NCBI RefSeq assembly: GCF_020382885.2
Contig: NC_058497.1
Location: forward strand, 17,476,330-17,540,329
Reading direction: 5' to 3'
Source: Scatophagus argus
Taxonomy: Eukaryota > Chordata > Actinopteri > Scatophagidae
Length of the DNA stretch: 64,000 bases
The notes under the pieces were generated by a model. It made no database searches and was not told where the DNA came from. It saw only the letters and a list, made by a program, of their open reading frames with translations. Numbering within the stretch: position 1 is the stretch's first letter; every line of letters begins with the position of its first letter. Positions 1-13,103 of this stretch are shown in pieces. Position numbers and translations under genes: made by a program.

Positions 1-519
1 GCACCACATTTCTTTCACTGATCGATAGACTACATTTATGAACTGTTTCAGGGTTTGAATCCCATCTGTGGTTAGGTTTAGGCAACAGTGATACTTTGAT
101 TAAGGTCAGGAAAATATGTTTTTTAATTTAGAGGCTTGTCTTTGCTCAGAAAAGACAGAAATTTGAATTCAGAAGGTTTACAATAAACTAAAATGAAACA
201 ATAAAGAACATGTCATACTTTACAAACTTGCTACTTGCATACATTTCCCAGCCGAAATTATGGGGGTCTATTAGACTGTCACCTTGCTAGCTGGCTAGCT
301 AGTAGTTATTAATATGATATTCATTTTTGAATGTTTTAAACTAAAATTCCTGTCATTCCTGTCCTTTTGTACAGCATAACTATGCTTATGTTAAAACATA
401 TTCATTTAAAAAAATAAAAATAAACTAATACCCAATACCCTCCCTGATCTCATCTACTTTGAAGGTCCACAGAGATCAAACATCACTGTTCCATTTGTTT
501 TTGTGCTGCTGCAAAATGG
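1..519. other. 5' flank of gene 1, no gene seen
   Basis: AT-rich sequence upstream of the first receptor gene. I see no conserved exon, RNA gene or recognisable repeat. A TATA-like ATAAATA lies at 520-526, about 75 bases before the first receptor ATG. Confidence 0.5.
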
Positions 520-600
520 ATAAATACCTGCTCAAGTTTTTTGATTTACTTGAATGTACCTGTGATAGCACCTAGTGGTTTAGTTCTTTCAGACAGTACG

Positions 601-3600
601 ATGTCCACGCACAGGTGGCCAGAGCAGGGTTGGGCACTCTTACAACTGTTTTTGGTGGCATCTTTCTCTCAGGCTGAGCAGCCAGTGTGCAGAAGAAGAG
701 GGGATCCAGAATATCCGCAGCTATCTAAAGATGGGGACATTATGTTGGGGGGAATCTTCTCTTTCCACAGCAGCTGGAAAGACAGACAGGACACCTACAT
801 GCACAAACCACTGCCACTGCAATGCACCAGGTAAATTATACCAATTTAATACAGATCTTTTTGAATTTAAAATATCTAGTAGGAAGAGAATATGCACACA
901 AAACAGGGAAAAAGGTTTTCAAACTGATTACTGAAATAAGAAACATGCTATGTTGTGTATCAAATGCTTTCATTTGGAGTGCTATTGTTTCTATTTTAAA
1001 AAATATGGGTTGAAATTCCAACTTTTCATATCTGTCGACATGAAGTTTGAATTTCAGAGGGTTCCAGTACGCCCAGGCTATGCTCTTTGCAATAGAAGAG
1101 ATTAATAACAGCACACGTTTATTGCCTGGCATCTCTTTGGGCTATAAGATCTATGATGCCTGTGGCTCCATCGTCAGAGGTGTGAGGGTCACACTGTCCA
1201 TGGCTAATGGTAATGAAATGGTATATTCATCCTCTGAGAAAGCATGTACTAGAACTGTCCAAGTGCAGGCCATTATGGGAGAAACCTCTTCCTCTCCTTG
1301 CATGGCCATAGCTACTGTCATCGGACCCTTTCACATCCCACTGGTGAGTAAGAGTTTTAAGAATCAAATTAAATTTGTGAAAACATTTTATTCTGTAATT
1401 CTTCACGTGGTCATAGCAAAAGATGGTTAAAAAGAATTGCAGTGCGCTGTGCAAATGCTTATTTATTTATTTGTTTACTTTTATTCTTTTTCCTTGGCTA
1501 CCTATTATTTTTGTCATTTAGATCAGCCACTTGTGTACAAATATTATACATATATATATAATCTTGGGATATAATTGATTTTTTTTCTTTTAGATCAGCC
1601 ACTTTGCTACTTGTGCTTGTCTCAGTGATAAAACCAAGTACCCATCCTTCCTCAGAACAATACCCAGTGACTATTACCAGAGCAGAGCCCTGGCCCAGCT
1701 GGTCAAGCACTTTGGTTGGACTTGGGTTGGAGCCATTAGAACAAATGATGATTATGGCAATAAGGGCATGGCCACATTTACAGAAGCTGCCCAGCAGCTG
1801 GGCATCTGTCTGGAGTACTCTGTGTCTTTCTTTAGAACAGATCCACCAGACAAAATACAAAAGATAATTGACATTATCAAGGCTTCCACTTCCAAGGTGA
1901 TTGTCACTTTTCTCTCCTACATGGACATGGATGTGCTCATACATGAGTTGTCTCACCACAACCTGACTGGATACCAGTGGGTAGGCAGTGAAGGCTGGAT
2001 CTTTGATTCCCAAACTGCAGCCATGGACAAGCATCACATTCTGGATGGTGCCATAGGCCTGTCCATCCCCAAAGCACATGTCAGTGGCATGAGAGAGTTC
2101 ATGTTAGATGTGAAGCCACTCAATTCAACTAGTAATGAATTGTTTACAGAGTTTTGGGAAACAATGTTCAGTTGCAAGTTCAAGCAATCAGTGTCATCAG
2201 CAGGGAATCAGAGAGAATGTACTGGACATGAAGATGTGACTGGAATGCAAAACAGCTTCACTGATATGTCGCTCATGCCTATCTTTAACAATGTTTATAA
2301 GGGAGTGTATGCTGTGGCCCACGCACTTCATGGTATTCTCAAATGTAATAAAACATGTGACAAAAAGGAGAAGCTAGATCCATTTATGGTGAGTTGAACA
2401 CTAAACGGCTAAATTGTAGTTTCTACATTAAAGGTTGAGTTTGTTTGATTCAGGCGGATTCAGGGGCAGAAATACATAGTTACATGTCACATAGTTAAAT
2501 GTTTATAATTATGTTAGCACTGTCCCCTCACAGCAAGAAATTTTTTGTTTGGTGTTCAGCCTTTCTGTCTGGACTTTGTATGTTCTCCCCTGTATCTGCT
2601 TGGGTTCCCTTCAGGAGCTCTGGCTTCTTCCCACGGTCCAAAGGCATGCAGGTTAGGTTAATTGGTGACTTTAAATTGCCCATAAATGTGAATGTGAGCA
2701 TTAAGGGTTGTTTGTCTCTAGATATCAGCCTCGTGATTAGCTGGCATTCCCAGTGTACCCTACCTATTGCACACTGTCATCTGGGGCTCCAGCGCCCCCT
2801 GCAATCCTGCACGGGGCAAGCGATTATAGATAATGGATATGGATGTAGATATGGATGGATGTTCTTTGGTGTATTATTACCAGAACATAAGAATCATTAT
2901 ATTCATATTAGCTTAAAATGAACTTTACATGGGGACCAAACTCATGCTTCAGAGAGGGCCATTATTGTTTCTTCATGTTTTTAGCAAATACAATAGTGGA
3001 GTATGAGTTAGTTGCAATCTGTAACGACACAGCTGAAGGCCACTAAATCCTACACTGAAGCCCCTTTAATAAAGGACACTTTTTAAAAAAATAAATAAAT
3101 TGTTTGTCATGCTGTTGAGACAATAAAAGTGATTATAAGATCTACATTGATGGTACTTTATACCTTTGTAGATTTTACAGCACATAAGAAAGATTCGGTT
3201 CAAAACAAAGGAAGGAGATGAAGTTTATTTCAATGAGAATGGAGACCCAGCAGCAAAGTATGAAATTATAAACTGGCAGCCAACGAAAAGTGGCGTTGTG
3301 GACTTTGTTACAGTTGGTCTTCACGATTCATCGTTACCTGCAGACAAACAGCTGAATCTTCAAAATAAGTCTTTAATTTGGGCACAGAACTCAAAACAGG
3401 TAAGCCACAATGCAATCACTTTAATTGTCAATGTTGGTGTTTTTAATCATGATATTTTTTTGAGTTATTAGTTATTACAACAATGTTTGGTTTCCCCCAT
3501 CAAAATTAAACATAGACGCTTCCAAAGACAATACCTTTGTCATAGTTAACACCAGTATATTTTTCCATGCATGTCATGTTGTTCATGCAGGTGCCTTTGT

Positions 3601-6548
3601 CAGTCTGCAGTGAGAAATGTCCTCCAGGTACTCGCAAGGTTCTGCAGAAAGGAAAGCCTGTCTGCTGCTATGACTGTATAAGATGTGCAGAGGGAGAAAT
3701 AAGCAACATCTCAGGTGAACAAAACAAAACTAAATATTAAAAGTTGTCTCATTTACATGCCAGTTATAAAAAAAGGATCATTTTTCATTTAACTTCAAAA
3801 ATATGGATTGCATAGTAATTATTATATTATTATATTATGCCATCTTTAAGGACACAAAAAAAAAAATCCATGTAAATCAAGTGTGTTCAAAACTTATATA
3901 ACTTAATTATATAATAATTAGATCATCCCTTTGAATATCTGGGTAGTCTGTGCTTGTTCACTGTAGATACTGAGGCCAGCCACTGCTGTGACATCCGTGA
4001 TGGTTTTTATGGCATTAGAAGTATATCGGTGTACAGCTGTAGGTGAGATTGTGTCTTGTGGAATTTCAGTGTTCAGGGTGAGGAGGTGTGGCAAGTCTGA
4101 CCTGTTGATCAGAAAATATGGAATCCAGATGCAGAGGGATGTCCAAGGTCACAGAGTTTGGTGACAAGTTAGGAGAGGATAATTGTGTTAAATACTAAAG
4201 AGTAGTCACTGAGCAGCATTCTGACATAGGCTGACTATTGTCCAGATGGGAGAGGGCAGAGTAGAGTAATGTTTTGTTTTTTTTTGCACTGACACAATGA
4301 AGGCAGTTTTGAAACATTTGAGAACATCTGCATAGGGCGATGACAATTGAATGATGTTAATAAAGAAGTTAGTTGCTGAGCACAGGCTGAGAACACATCC
4401 AGGGATGCAGTCAGGGCCGGCCAGGTCATTAGCCCATCAGGGACTATGGTATGGACCTGTCAAGCACTTTGCATGATAAACCTGATTGCTGACTTCATTT
4501 GGTTCAAGGTTTCTACAAACAGGGCTTCTAGTGAATAACACAGAGAGGCAGCTGTGCTCAAAGCCTTGGCTGAGAAACTCCATGCCTTTGGGGGTCATGG
4601 ACTAGTTTCCAATCAGATTCCCAGTCTGATAGCATCCAATTTGCTAGCCTCTATCCTTCAGGCTTCCCAGGCTACTAATCTGCCCAGCGACATGGAGGTC
4701 CTGCTGCCCAGTGCCCCAGAACTTCAGCAGCCCAGTACTAATGGTCAGCCATCAGAGCATCCCAGTCCACCATAGGTGTAGGGGTCCAACCTCCGCTTAA
4801 GGTCTCGGATACCCTTGATCTCCAACCTCAAGGCCATTTGTCCAAGATCTTAGCCTCTTTTTGCATTGTGCTGTTCAACCAACAGTCCAAAAACTCACTT
4901 GTCCTTTATTATTGTACATGATAAAGAGGACTATAGAGGCTAAAAGACCAAGTACTTTTTGACAACTTAATATTTTTAAATACTTTTTAAATAAAGATCT
5001 TGTAAACTGTATAATAGGTAAGCAAGACTTCAATGAATGCAACTGAAACAAAGAGACAGACAGTTAAAAATTTGCAGAATCTGGAGGGATGTAGATTGCA
5101 CGATGCCTATGCCACCATCATCGTCTTTGTACTTAAATTAACATTGCAGTGATACTCCTATCCGTAAAAAGGTAAAAAAAAAAATGGTAAGTCCAGGATT
5201 ATTTAAAGGGTCCCTCTAATTACTAAAAGATTTTTTTTATTTCCTCATCACGATATTCGAGCATCCATATATTTTTGGTCTTATCTGCACAGATTTTGAC
5301 ATATGTCTCTGTGAAATTGCAACAAATGCATTCAGAGTGAATGAAACTGTGTGAACTGACATTTGAAAATGCAACCTTATCATGTCATTCAAGAAACACT
5401 AGATATAGTGTTTAATTATTAAGAAATAAAACAAATGAAGCAAAAATAATAATTTCTTTGCACTTCACAGACTTGCTATGTCTTCTACTTGACAGATCCA
5501 AAACATTTGTGATGATTCCATCCAATGAGATTATCCATGTATTATCTGGTAATCTTGCAGTGTCTGTATTGTACAAATAGAAAAGGCGCATGAACATGGA
5601 CTGATTCAGTACCTGAATTGATATTATTTTTCAGATTCTATCACCTGTGTGAAATGCAACCCTGACTTCTGGTCAAATGAGAGAAGAGATGCCTGTGTAA
5701 AAAAGGAAGCAGAGTTTCTATCATATGAAGAGGTCATGGGAGCACTGCTCACTTTTGCTTCTCTATTTGGAACATGTATGACTGCTGCTGTGGCATTCAT
5801 TTTCTTCAAATTCAGGCAGACTCCTATTGTGAGGGCCAACAACTCTGAGCTGAGCTTCCTGCTGCTCTTCTCCTTGACTCTGTGTTTCCTGTGTTCCCTG
5901 ACCTTCATCGGCCAGCCCTCTGAGTGGTCCTGCATGCTGCGACACACTGCTTTTGGCATCACCTTTGTCCTCTGTATCTCTTGTGTTCTGGGGAAAACAA
6001 TAGTGGTGTTGATGGCCTTCAGGGCCACACTTCCAGGTAGTAATGTGATGAAATGGTTTGGTCCTGCACAGCAGAAACTCAGTGTTCTGGGTTTCACTTT
6101 TGTACAAGTTGTCATATGTGTGCTCTGGTTAACAATTTCTCCTCCTTTTCCCTTTAAGAATCTTAAGGAATTCAAGGACAAAATCATCTTAGAGTGCGCT
6201 CTGGGCTCAGCTGTAGGCTTTTGGGCTGTACTTGGGTACATCGGACTTCTGGCCATGTTGTGTTTTATTCTTGCTTTTCTGGCTCGGAAACTGCCTGACA
6301 ATTTCAATGAAGCCAAATTTATCACCTTTAGCATGCTGATATTCTGTGCAGTATGGATCACTTTTATCCCAGCGTATGTCAGCTCTCCTGGGAAGTTCAG
6401 TGTTGCTGTGGAGATATTTGCAATTCTGGCTTCAAGTTTTGGACTGCTGATTTGTATTTTTATTCCAAAATGTTATATTATCTTACTGAAACCAGAGAAG
6501 AATACAAAAAAGAACATGATGGGCAAGGTCTCACCAAAATCACTTTGA
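601..6548 (+). CDS. V2R/OlfC-type class C odorant receptor, gene 1 (six exons, intact)
   Basis: Predicted exons are 601-830, 1046-1343, 1594-2388, 3172-3399, 3591-3714 and 5635-6548, giving 862 residues with phases 2,0,0,0,1 as in all neighbours. Exon 1 holds a signal peptide ([15 protein letters not shown]). Exons 2-4 encode the Venus-flytrap ligand-binding domain, including [11 protein letters not shown] and [14 protein letters not shown]. Exon 5 is the cysteine-rich linker (CCYDCIRC). The last exon carries seven helices with [18 protein letters not shown] and the C-terminal [16 protein letters not shown]. For exon 2 I chose the acceptor at 1046, which restores the family's LNFRGF start; an acceptor at 1058 is also in frame. 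The family detects amino acids in fish olfactory neurons; the ligand here is unknown. Intron 5 is long (1.9 kb) and contains LINE debris. No stop or frameshift is seen. Confidence 0.92.
2516..2860 (+). repeat. dispersed teleost repeat in intron 3 of gene 1
   Basis: This stretch has the wording of a very common fish interspersed repeat: TGTTCTCCCCTGT, then GGCATGCAGGTTAGGTTAAT, then a TGTGAATGTGAGC block, ending in a GATAATGGATATGGATG tail. I recognise the pattern but not the family name. It gives a false open frame at 2499-2921 that I do not annotate as a gene. Confidence 0.6.
3960..4440 (-). mobile_element. decayed LINE reverse-transcriptase fragment (L2/Rex-like)
   Basis: Read on the minus strand, bases near 4410-4220 translate to [11 protein letters not shown], then [16 protein letters not shown]. 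These match the GPDG-PGRVL and CFK-S-IVPVPKK blocks of jockey/L2-type LINE reverse transcriptases. Lower coordinates keep a broken trace of the next block (near FLINRS-VRL). The frame is disrupted by stops and shifts, so this is an old insertion. It sits inside intron 5 of gene 1, antisense to the gene, and partly explains that intron's length. Confidence 0.6.
4441..5634. other. remainder of gene 1 intron 5, unclassified
   Basis: No receptor exon is seen. The stretch 4540-4790 is less AT-rich than its surroundings and has a 73-codon open frame (4554-4775) rich in Ser, Pro and Gln. It may be part of an old dispersed element, but I recognise no motif. The rest is AT-rich intron. Confidence 0.4.
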
Positions 6549-7148
6549 GAACTTAAAATCATATGGTGGCATAGGTATTCTAGTGCCATCATAATTTTTA
6601 ACATTTTTGTCAATGAGAATATTGATTTATTTGAAGACTTGCACTCTATTACATTTTTCCCACTATATTATTTCATTTGGGACACAGTGTAAGGAGATGA
6701 CTGTGTTAAATACAATTGTATATACATTTTTAAATAGACAGATAAATAGAAAGATATACTTTCTTGATCCCAGGCTGGGAAATTACAGTCCAGTAGCAGC
6801 ATTACACACAGTGATGATACCGTGAAAGAAAAAGAATAAACTACACAAAAAGAATAACCCATGGTGTAAAAATATCAAATATACAAAGAAATATAAAAAT
6901 GCATATACAACAAATAAGCCATATTAAATGTAAACATTATACATAAATGCATAAGCCTAACACCGAATTCCTTATTGATTTCACAATTATTAATATGGTG
7001 TATTGAATTGTAATTAAAGAATAAAATCCACAGGTTTGCCGAAAAACAATCCAACAAAAAAAGCGCCTGTGGCTAAACTTGTTTGGTTTCCTCTGGTCTC
7101 CTGAGGCTTGAGATCAACCATGACAACTTCCCCCTGTTGTTGAATGCC
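6549..7148. other. gene 1-gene 2 intergenic, with a LINE tail
   Basis: AT-rich spacer. At about 6734-6805 is a reversed non-LTR retrotransposon 3' end: GATA-like repeats, then ACTTTCTTGATCCCAGGCTG and GGGAAATTAC. I see no receptor exon. Confidence 0.45.
6726..6825 (-). repeat. 3' tail of a fish non-LTR retrotransposon
   Basis: The signature is a short GATA-type tract (gacagataaatagaaagata) next to a CTTGATCCC-GGCTGGGAAATTAC block, the reversed 3' terminus of a widespread teleost LINE group. A related tail in the other orientation lies at 13499-13535. Clade assignment is not possible from this piece. Confidence 0.45.
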
Positions 7149-7155
7149 TATAAAG
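7149..7155 (+). promoter_or_regulatory. TATA box of gene 2
   Basis: TATAAAG lies 60 bases before the ATG at 7209. Genes D, D', B and the divergent locus at 14.1 kb have a TATA element at nearly the same distance (53-60 bases), which supports both promoter and start codon. Confidence 0.55.
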
Positions 7156-7208
7156 CACTGCATATACCCAAGACCTGGTTGGCTCAGCCTGAAGAGCAGA
7201 GCAGAGCT

Positions 7209-10200
7209 ATGCCATTGTTGAACTTGCTCCTCTTGGCTCTGCTAATGAGGAAGGGAAACTCAGTGTGCCGACTGCAAGACTCGGCACAACCAGCTGAATT
7301 GGCCCAAGATGGTGACCTTGTTATTGGAGGCATTTTTTCATTTCGCACAGGGCAGGATTACACAATTAACACGTTTGAGACTATTCCACAAGTACGAAAA
7401 TGCAAGAAGTACGTATTGCTATGTCTATATACTTTCAATAGTTTGTATGCATCTTATGATGTATTTGAGACATTAATATAAATATACACAATTCCATTCT
7501 ATCTTTCCTCACCCCAGCTTCAATTTTAGGGAATTCAAATTTGCTCAAACTGTGATATTTGCTATAAATGAGATCAACAAAAACCCTGATATACTTCCTA
7601 ATTCTCAACTTGGCTACAAGATCTATGATAACTGTGGAACTATGGACATACTGAAAGCTGCGTTGGCACTGGTGAGTGGACTGAAGAAAGAAGTCAGTAA
7701 TAACAACTGCACCAAAACTGAGACAGTACAAGCTATTTTGGGACATTCAGGATCAAGACCAACTATTGCATTTGCACAAGTTGTTGGAAGGTTTCAGATA
7801 CCTGTGGTAAGTGTGTGCTATTGGAAATATAGAATAGAACAGAATAGTCTTTATTGTCATTGTGCATGTAAAATGAAATTGAATGCAATCCTCATTTGTA
7901 CCAAGACTATAAAATATCAGCAGTATATTACAATTTTCTGCAACTTTCATAACTGTGGTACAGATCCAGTAATGAACGTGCAAGAATGTTAAATATTGGC
8001 ATTTTACAGCCACTAAAATGTTTGTATCTTGCACTGCAGATCAGCCATTTTGCCACCTGCGCCTGTCTGAGCAACAGGAAAGAGTATCCCACCTTTTTCA
8101 GAACTATTCCCAGTGACTACTACCAGAGCAGAGCATTAGCAAAGCTGGTCAGGCACTTTGGTTGGACCTGGATTGGGGCTATAGCTGTAGATAATGAATA
8201 TGGCCTCAATGGTATAGCTGCATTTAAGCAAGCAGCACAAGAATATGGAGTGTGCATTGAGTATTCTGAAGCCTTTTCATCATCAGATCCACCCAATAGG
8301 TTGCAGAGCATTATAGAGATCATTAAGTATTCCACTTCCAAGGTGATTATGGCTTTTATGTCTCACAGAGAAATTAAGTTGCTGGTTGAAGAGTTGTACA
8401 AACAGAACATTACAGGACTGCAGTGGGTTGGCAGCGATGCCTGGATCACAGATCACTCTCTGACTGACAGTGAGGGACACAGCATCCTGCTGGGTTCACT
8501 CGGTTTCACTGTGAGCAAAGCTAAAATCTCAGGGCTGGAGGAATACCTGAGGCAGCTTCACCCCAGACAGTTCCCTGAGAGTCAGTTTGTCAGAGATTTC
8601 TGGGAAAACACATTTGACTGCACTCTGAATGAAACTGCAAACGCACAAAGAAAGCCATGCAGCGGTTCTGAAAGTTTGCAGAATGTTCAGTCACAGTTCA
8701 CTGATGTGACTGAGCTGAGATTTACTAATAATGTATACAAGTCAGTTTACGCAGTGGCTCACGCTCTTGACAACCTTATTAAATGTGAGGAGGGTAAAGG
8801 GCTCTTTGCAAATGGGAGCTGTGCTGATACCAAACACTTTCAACCATGGCAGGTGAGGAGCCAATCAAGTCTGACAGAGTGTTACAGCAAGAGTCATTAT
8901 TATTTAATGTAACTGAATTAATGTGTAATTTCTTATCTAGGTCTTGCACTATCTCAACACTGTGAATTTTACCACTGAGGAAGGGGAAAGAGTTTATTTT
9001 GACAATAATGGAGACTCACCAGCAAGATATGAACTTGTTAATTTACAAGTGACAAACAAAGGAACCATGGAAGGAGAAACAATTGGCATATATGATGCTT
9101 CTCTTCCAGAAAGTCATCAGTTTATCATGAATAACCTCCCAGTTGTCTGGGGAAATGGGCTGACAGAGGTAAAGCAGAGACTGACGTTTGAACTTGTGGT
9201 TCTAAAAATCTTGATATGTGACGCTGAGCTTTACATCTTTTATTTTTATTTAACTGTGCATACTGAATGGGTCTCAGGTGCCCGTGTCAGCGTGCAGTGA
9301 CAACTGCCTCCCAGGAACTCGTAAAGTCCTCCAAAAAGGAAAGCCAGTCTGCTGCTATGATTGCGTACCTTGTCCAGCAGGCGAGATCAGCAATGTAACA
9401 AGTAAATAAACAATGTATTTCATGTATTTCAAGTATTTCACTTTTTGTTTAAAATGCAGTAAAATAATAACACATGATATATGACGTAAAACAAAACAGA
9501 TGATCAGAAAAGCAGCTTTACAAGTGTTTTCTTAAAACAAAACATTGATGTAACTCCACATTTTTCTGTACTGTTTTTCATTTTTGCAGATTCAATACAC
9601 TGTTTGAAATGCCTGCCAATGTACTGGTCCAACAAGGAGAGAGATGCCTGCATTCCCAAAGCAATAGAATTTTTATCATATGATGAAATCCTGGGAACGT
9701 TGTTAGTTTTATTTTCTCTGCTCGGAGTTTTTGTAACTATGATAACAACACTAGTCTTCTACTGCCACAAAGAAACCCCACTAGTACGAGCCAACAACTC
9801 TGAGCTGAGCTTCCTGCTGCTCTTCTCCTTGACTCTGTGTTTCCTGTGTTCTCTGACCTTCATCGGTCGGCCCTCTGAGTGGTCCTGCATGCTGCGACAC
9901 ACTGCATTTGGCATCACCTTTGTCCTCTGTATCTCTTGTGTTCTGGGGAAAACAATAGTGGTGTTGATGGCCTTCAGGGCCACACTTCCAGGTAGTAATG
10001 TGATGAAATGGTTTGGGCCTGCACAGCAGAGACTCAGTGTTCTGACTTTCACTCTCATACAAGTTTTAATTTGCACGCTATGGCTGACAATCAACCCTCC
10101 TTTTCCTTACAAGAATATGCTGCACTACAAGGACAAAATCATCTTAGAGTGCGCTCTGGGATCAGCTGTAGGCTTTTGGGCTGTGCTTGGGTACATAGGA

Positions 10201-10509
10201 CTTCTGGCCATGTTATGTTTTTTTCTCGCTTTTCTGGCTCGGAAACTACCTGATAATTTCAATGAAGCCAAATTTATTACCTTTAGCATGCTGATATTTT
10301 GTGCTGTATGGATCACTTTTGTCCCAGCATATGTCAGCTCTCCTGGGAAGTTCACAGTGGCTGTTGAGATATTTGCTATTCTAGCCTCCAGTTATGGACT
10401 ACTTTTCTGCATATTCCTACCAAAATGTTACATAATTTTGTTTAGACCGGAACAAAACACGAAGAAGCACATAATGGGAAAGACATCTACTAATGATATA
10501 CATATTTAA
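7209..10509 (+). CDS. V2R/OlfC-type class C odorant receptor, gene 2 (six exons, intact)
   Basis: Exons 7209-7408, 7518-7806, 8040-8852, 8941-9168, 9278-9401 and 9590-10509 join in frame to 857 residues. The signal peptide is [18 protein letters not shown]. The flytrap domain spans about residues 25-510 ([28 protein letters not shown]). The cysteine-rich linker is near 510-575 ([21 protein letters not shown]). Seven helices follow at about 580-830, with [18 protein letters not shown]. The start is the ATG 60 bases after a TATA box; an upstream in-frame ATG at 7083 lies before that box. A poly(A) signal AATAAA lies at 10627-10632. Gene 2 is closest in style to gene 1, and their helix 2-4 DNA is nearly identical. 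The receptor class is certain; the ligand is not. Confidence 0.93.
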
Positions 10510-10632
10510 TCACTGTTGAAATCACTTGTAACAAATTTTATTTATGTATTTATTGCTGCTGCATATTCTGTGCTTCTTATTTTGGATATGTTTGTATTCC
10601 TCAATGCATAAATATTTGCTTCAGTAAATAAA

Positions 10633-13103
10633 CCTTGTATTAAATTTATGTTTGTTTTGTATTGGTTTCTTCTTACAATTTTTTTTAGATATAACACCTC
10701 TTCACAACTAAAAAAATGAGCAATATCCATATATAGCTTCTGGCATGATTCCAAATAAGTAATGTAAAGAATATTTTCTTCATGAATAAGTCTCCAACAT
10801 TTGTAAGCTATTGGCACCAGTAGTGATATAATGAGTTTATACAGTGTCAGCAAATTAGTAAGGTGATACACTAAAAAACGTTCTGTGTTTCCATAAACTC
10901 TTTTATTCAATTAATAACTAACTGGTATGGAAGCAATCAGCACTATATGTCAGTACAAGATAAGACTTCTTTATGGCCCTTTAAGTATTGATAGATCCTT
11001 AAAAATGATAAAAATACTAACGATTGAACTGGCGCGTAAATACAAAGCCTCACCAAGAGGTTATATTCATTTGTTAATGTCCACGTCTTTTTGACAAACA
11101 CAATTAACTTAATGTCCAGTGGCCATAAACACAGGATATATGAGCTACATCCTTACCATATTTTAATCTTAATTGATATTTAAGCACAAGGTACGCAAGC
11201 TGTACCAACATCTCTTCACCTCCTTTTCAATAAAATTATAGTTGAAAGGTATGTGGAATGTAATTTAAAATATTTCTTGTTCTTCCTTTAATAAAATTCT
11301 TATTCCTCCTTTTGTAACTAAATGTAATCAGATTGAATGATAGATTCATATTTTTACAATTTCATTTTAATAGAAGACTCCCTCTGATCATTCCACCGGT
11401 CTGTACTGGCTCTTGGTGTGCATCGACTGTTTCAATCAAAAATTTAATTTTAAATTCGGATTTGGCATGCAGTACCTCTGTACATATAATCAAAATTATC
11501 AAAACGTTGCTGATGTCGGTATTGTGCCTTTTTTTCTGTCATCTGCATGGTGAACTGAACTCAAGCTGAACCCGTTCATGTTCAACAACCATAACGGCCT
11601 TTTTCTCCTGTGTTATTTATATTTTCTTAAACCAATATCTGAAATAAATCTTAAAAGTTAGAATACTGCAACAGTACTGGATAAACTGAATGTGAATGGT
11701 ATTAAACATATAGCATTTTTTAAGATACAGTTTAAAGCAGAAGAATAGGAGTGACTGCACTCCTGAGAGGAAATGTTTGATTTTTTCCAATTTTGCAGGC
11801 CAGGCTGGGGTTAGGATGAGATGAGGTATGGACAGATGAAAAGTTGTGCTCTGTGCAGAAAATGTAGCCTCAAGATTTGCAATCATTTGTTGATTTTATT
11901 TTTAATTAGATAAAACTTTGACGCAAAGGTGAGAAACTTCATGATGGCACTACTAGAGTATGATAAGGAATTCTGAAAAGGGTTCAGTACAGCCAGAGGC
12001 CTGAAACATGTTTCCCTAAGTACAAAAGAAAGAAAGAAAGAAATTGCACTGATGGTCAGAGTTCAAACGTACATGATGTACCCATGATGTAAATCAGGAG
12101 AATTAAAGGTTACAAATGTGCACACACACACACATACACACACACACACAAACAGCTGAAGAAAAGCAGTGTAAGATAAACAAGTTCCCATCTGTTGTGA
12201 GCATAACTTAATTACCTAGTAGCTTAAGTCTTGTGGGAAAGCTGCAGCAAGGTCCCAAGACGTAGACACAAGAGATTAGGAGATTGCTTCATCCTTTTAC
12301 ACAACAAGAAGTACAACAGGTGGCATATTGCTTCATGGGTCAATTTTAATTAACACCTTTGTCACAACATGTAAATATTGCATTTTACATCAATCAATTA
12401 CATCATCGTTTAGTTTGTTTTGATCTTTCTGTCTCTGCTATGTTTTTTTTTTTTTAGCTCTGGCATCATGTTTACTGTACCATGCCATGGGCCTATGAGT
12501 AATCCAACTTAAATGTTGTATTTTAAACATTAAAATAAAATTATGCATAGTTACTGATCATGTTTCAGACTCACTCTTTGATTAGAGAACCTGCACAGAC
12601 CATGAAATGAGTGTAACATCCGGGTAACTAGGGCTGAGACTCTCAAGTAATCTCAAGAAATGCATTGGATTATAGGTCCTGTTTATTTTAATTGTGTAGG
12701 TGCAGGGCCTGCATGGCACCAGGATGTTTGGCTACAAAGCAATGAACGTCTGGTGTTTGTTAGATTGTTTCATTTCAGTGTTTTTTGAATGCAGTGAAAA
12801 TATAATATGGTAATGATGTTAGACAAAAGTCAACATTGTCAGCAGAAAATGTAAAACACAGTAACATATTGCAACTCTAAATTGCATCTTTGACCACAAA
12901 AAATACAATGTTTTGTGTTCCCAAAAAACACACATGACCATAATGAAGACATACTACTATCTAGATAAAATGAACAGATAGAATACCCAGAAAAATGCGC
13001 TAAGTGCATTGTTTTAATTTTACAAAGTATTGGGCAAAAGCTTTATCTACATACTTGTACAACTCCATCACATATCTTAATGCACATTGACACACTCACC
13101 AGG
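10633..13103. other. intergenic, no gene seen
   Basis: About 2.5 kb of AT-rich DNA. It contains a short GAAA repeat near 12027 and a CA microsatellite at 12121-12151. Scattered open frames here have no receptor motif and are not annotated. Confidence 0.5.
12121..12151. repeat. CA microsatellite
   Basis: An almost uninterrupted run of CA dinucleotides with one TA interruption. Confidence 0.8.

Noticed and set aside
2499-2921. 140-codon open frame in intron 3 of gene 1
   Set aside because: Falls on a common dispersed fish repeat; not a gene.
5624-6361. 245-codon open frame antisense to the seven-helix exon of gene 1, with shorter copies behind genes 2, D, D', E, E' and G
   Set aside because: It mirrors the codon pattern of the sense exon and recurs wherever that exon is conserved. 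No start context, splice sites or independent conservation.
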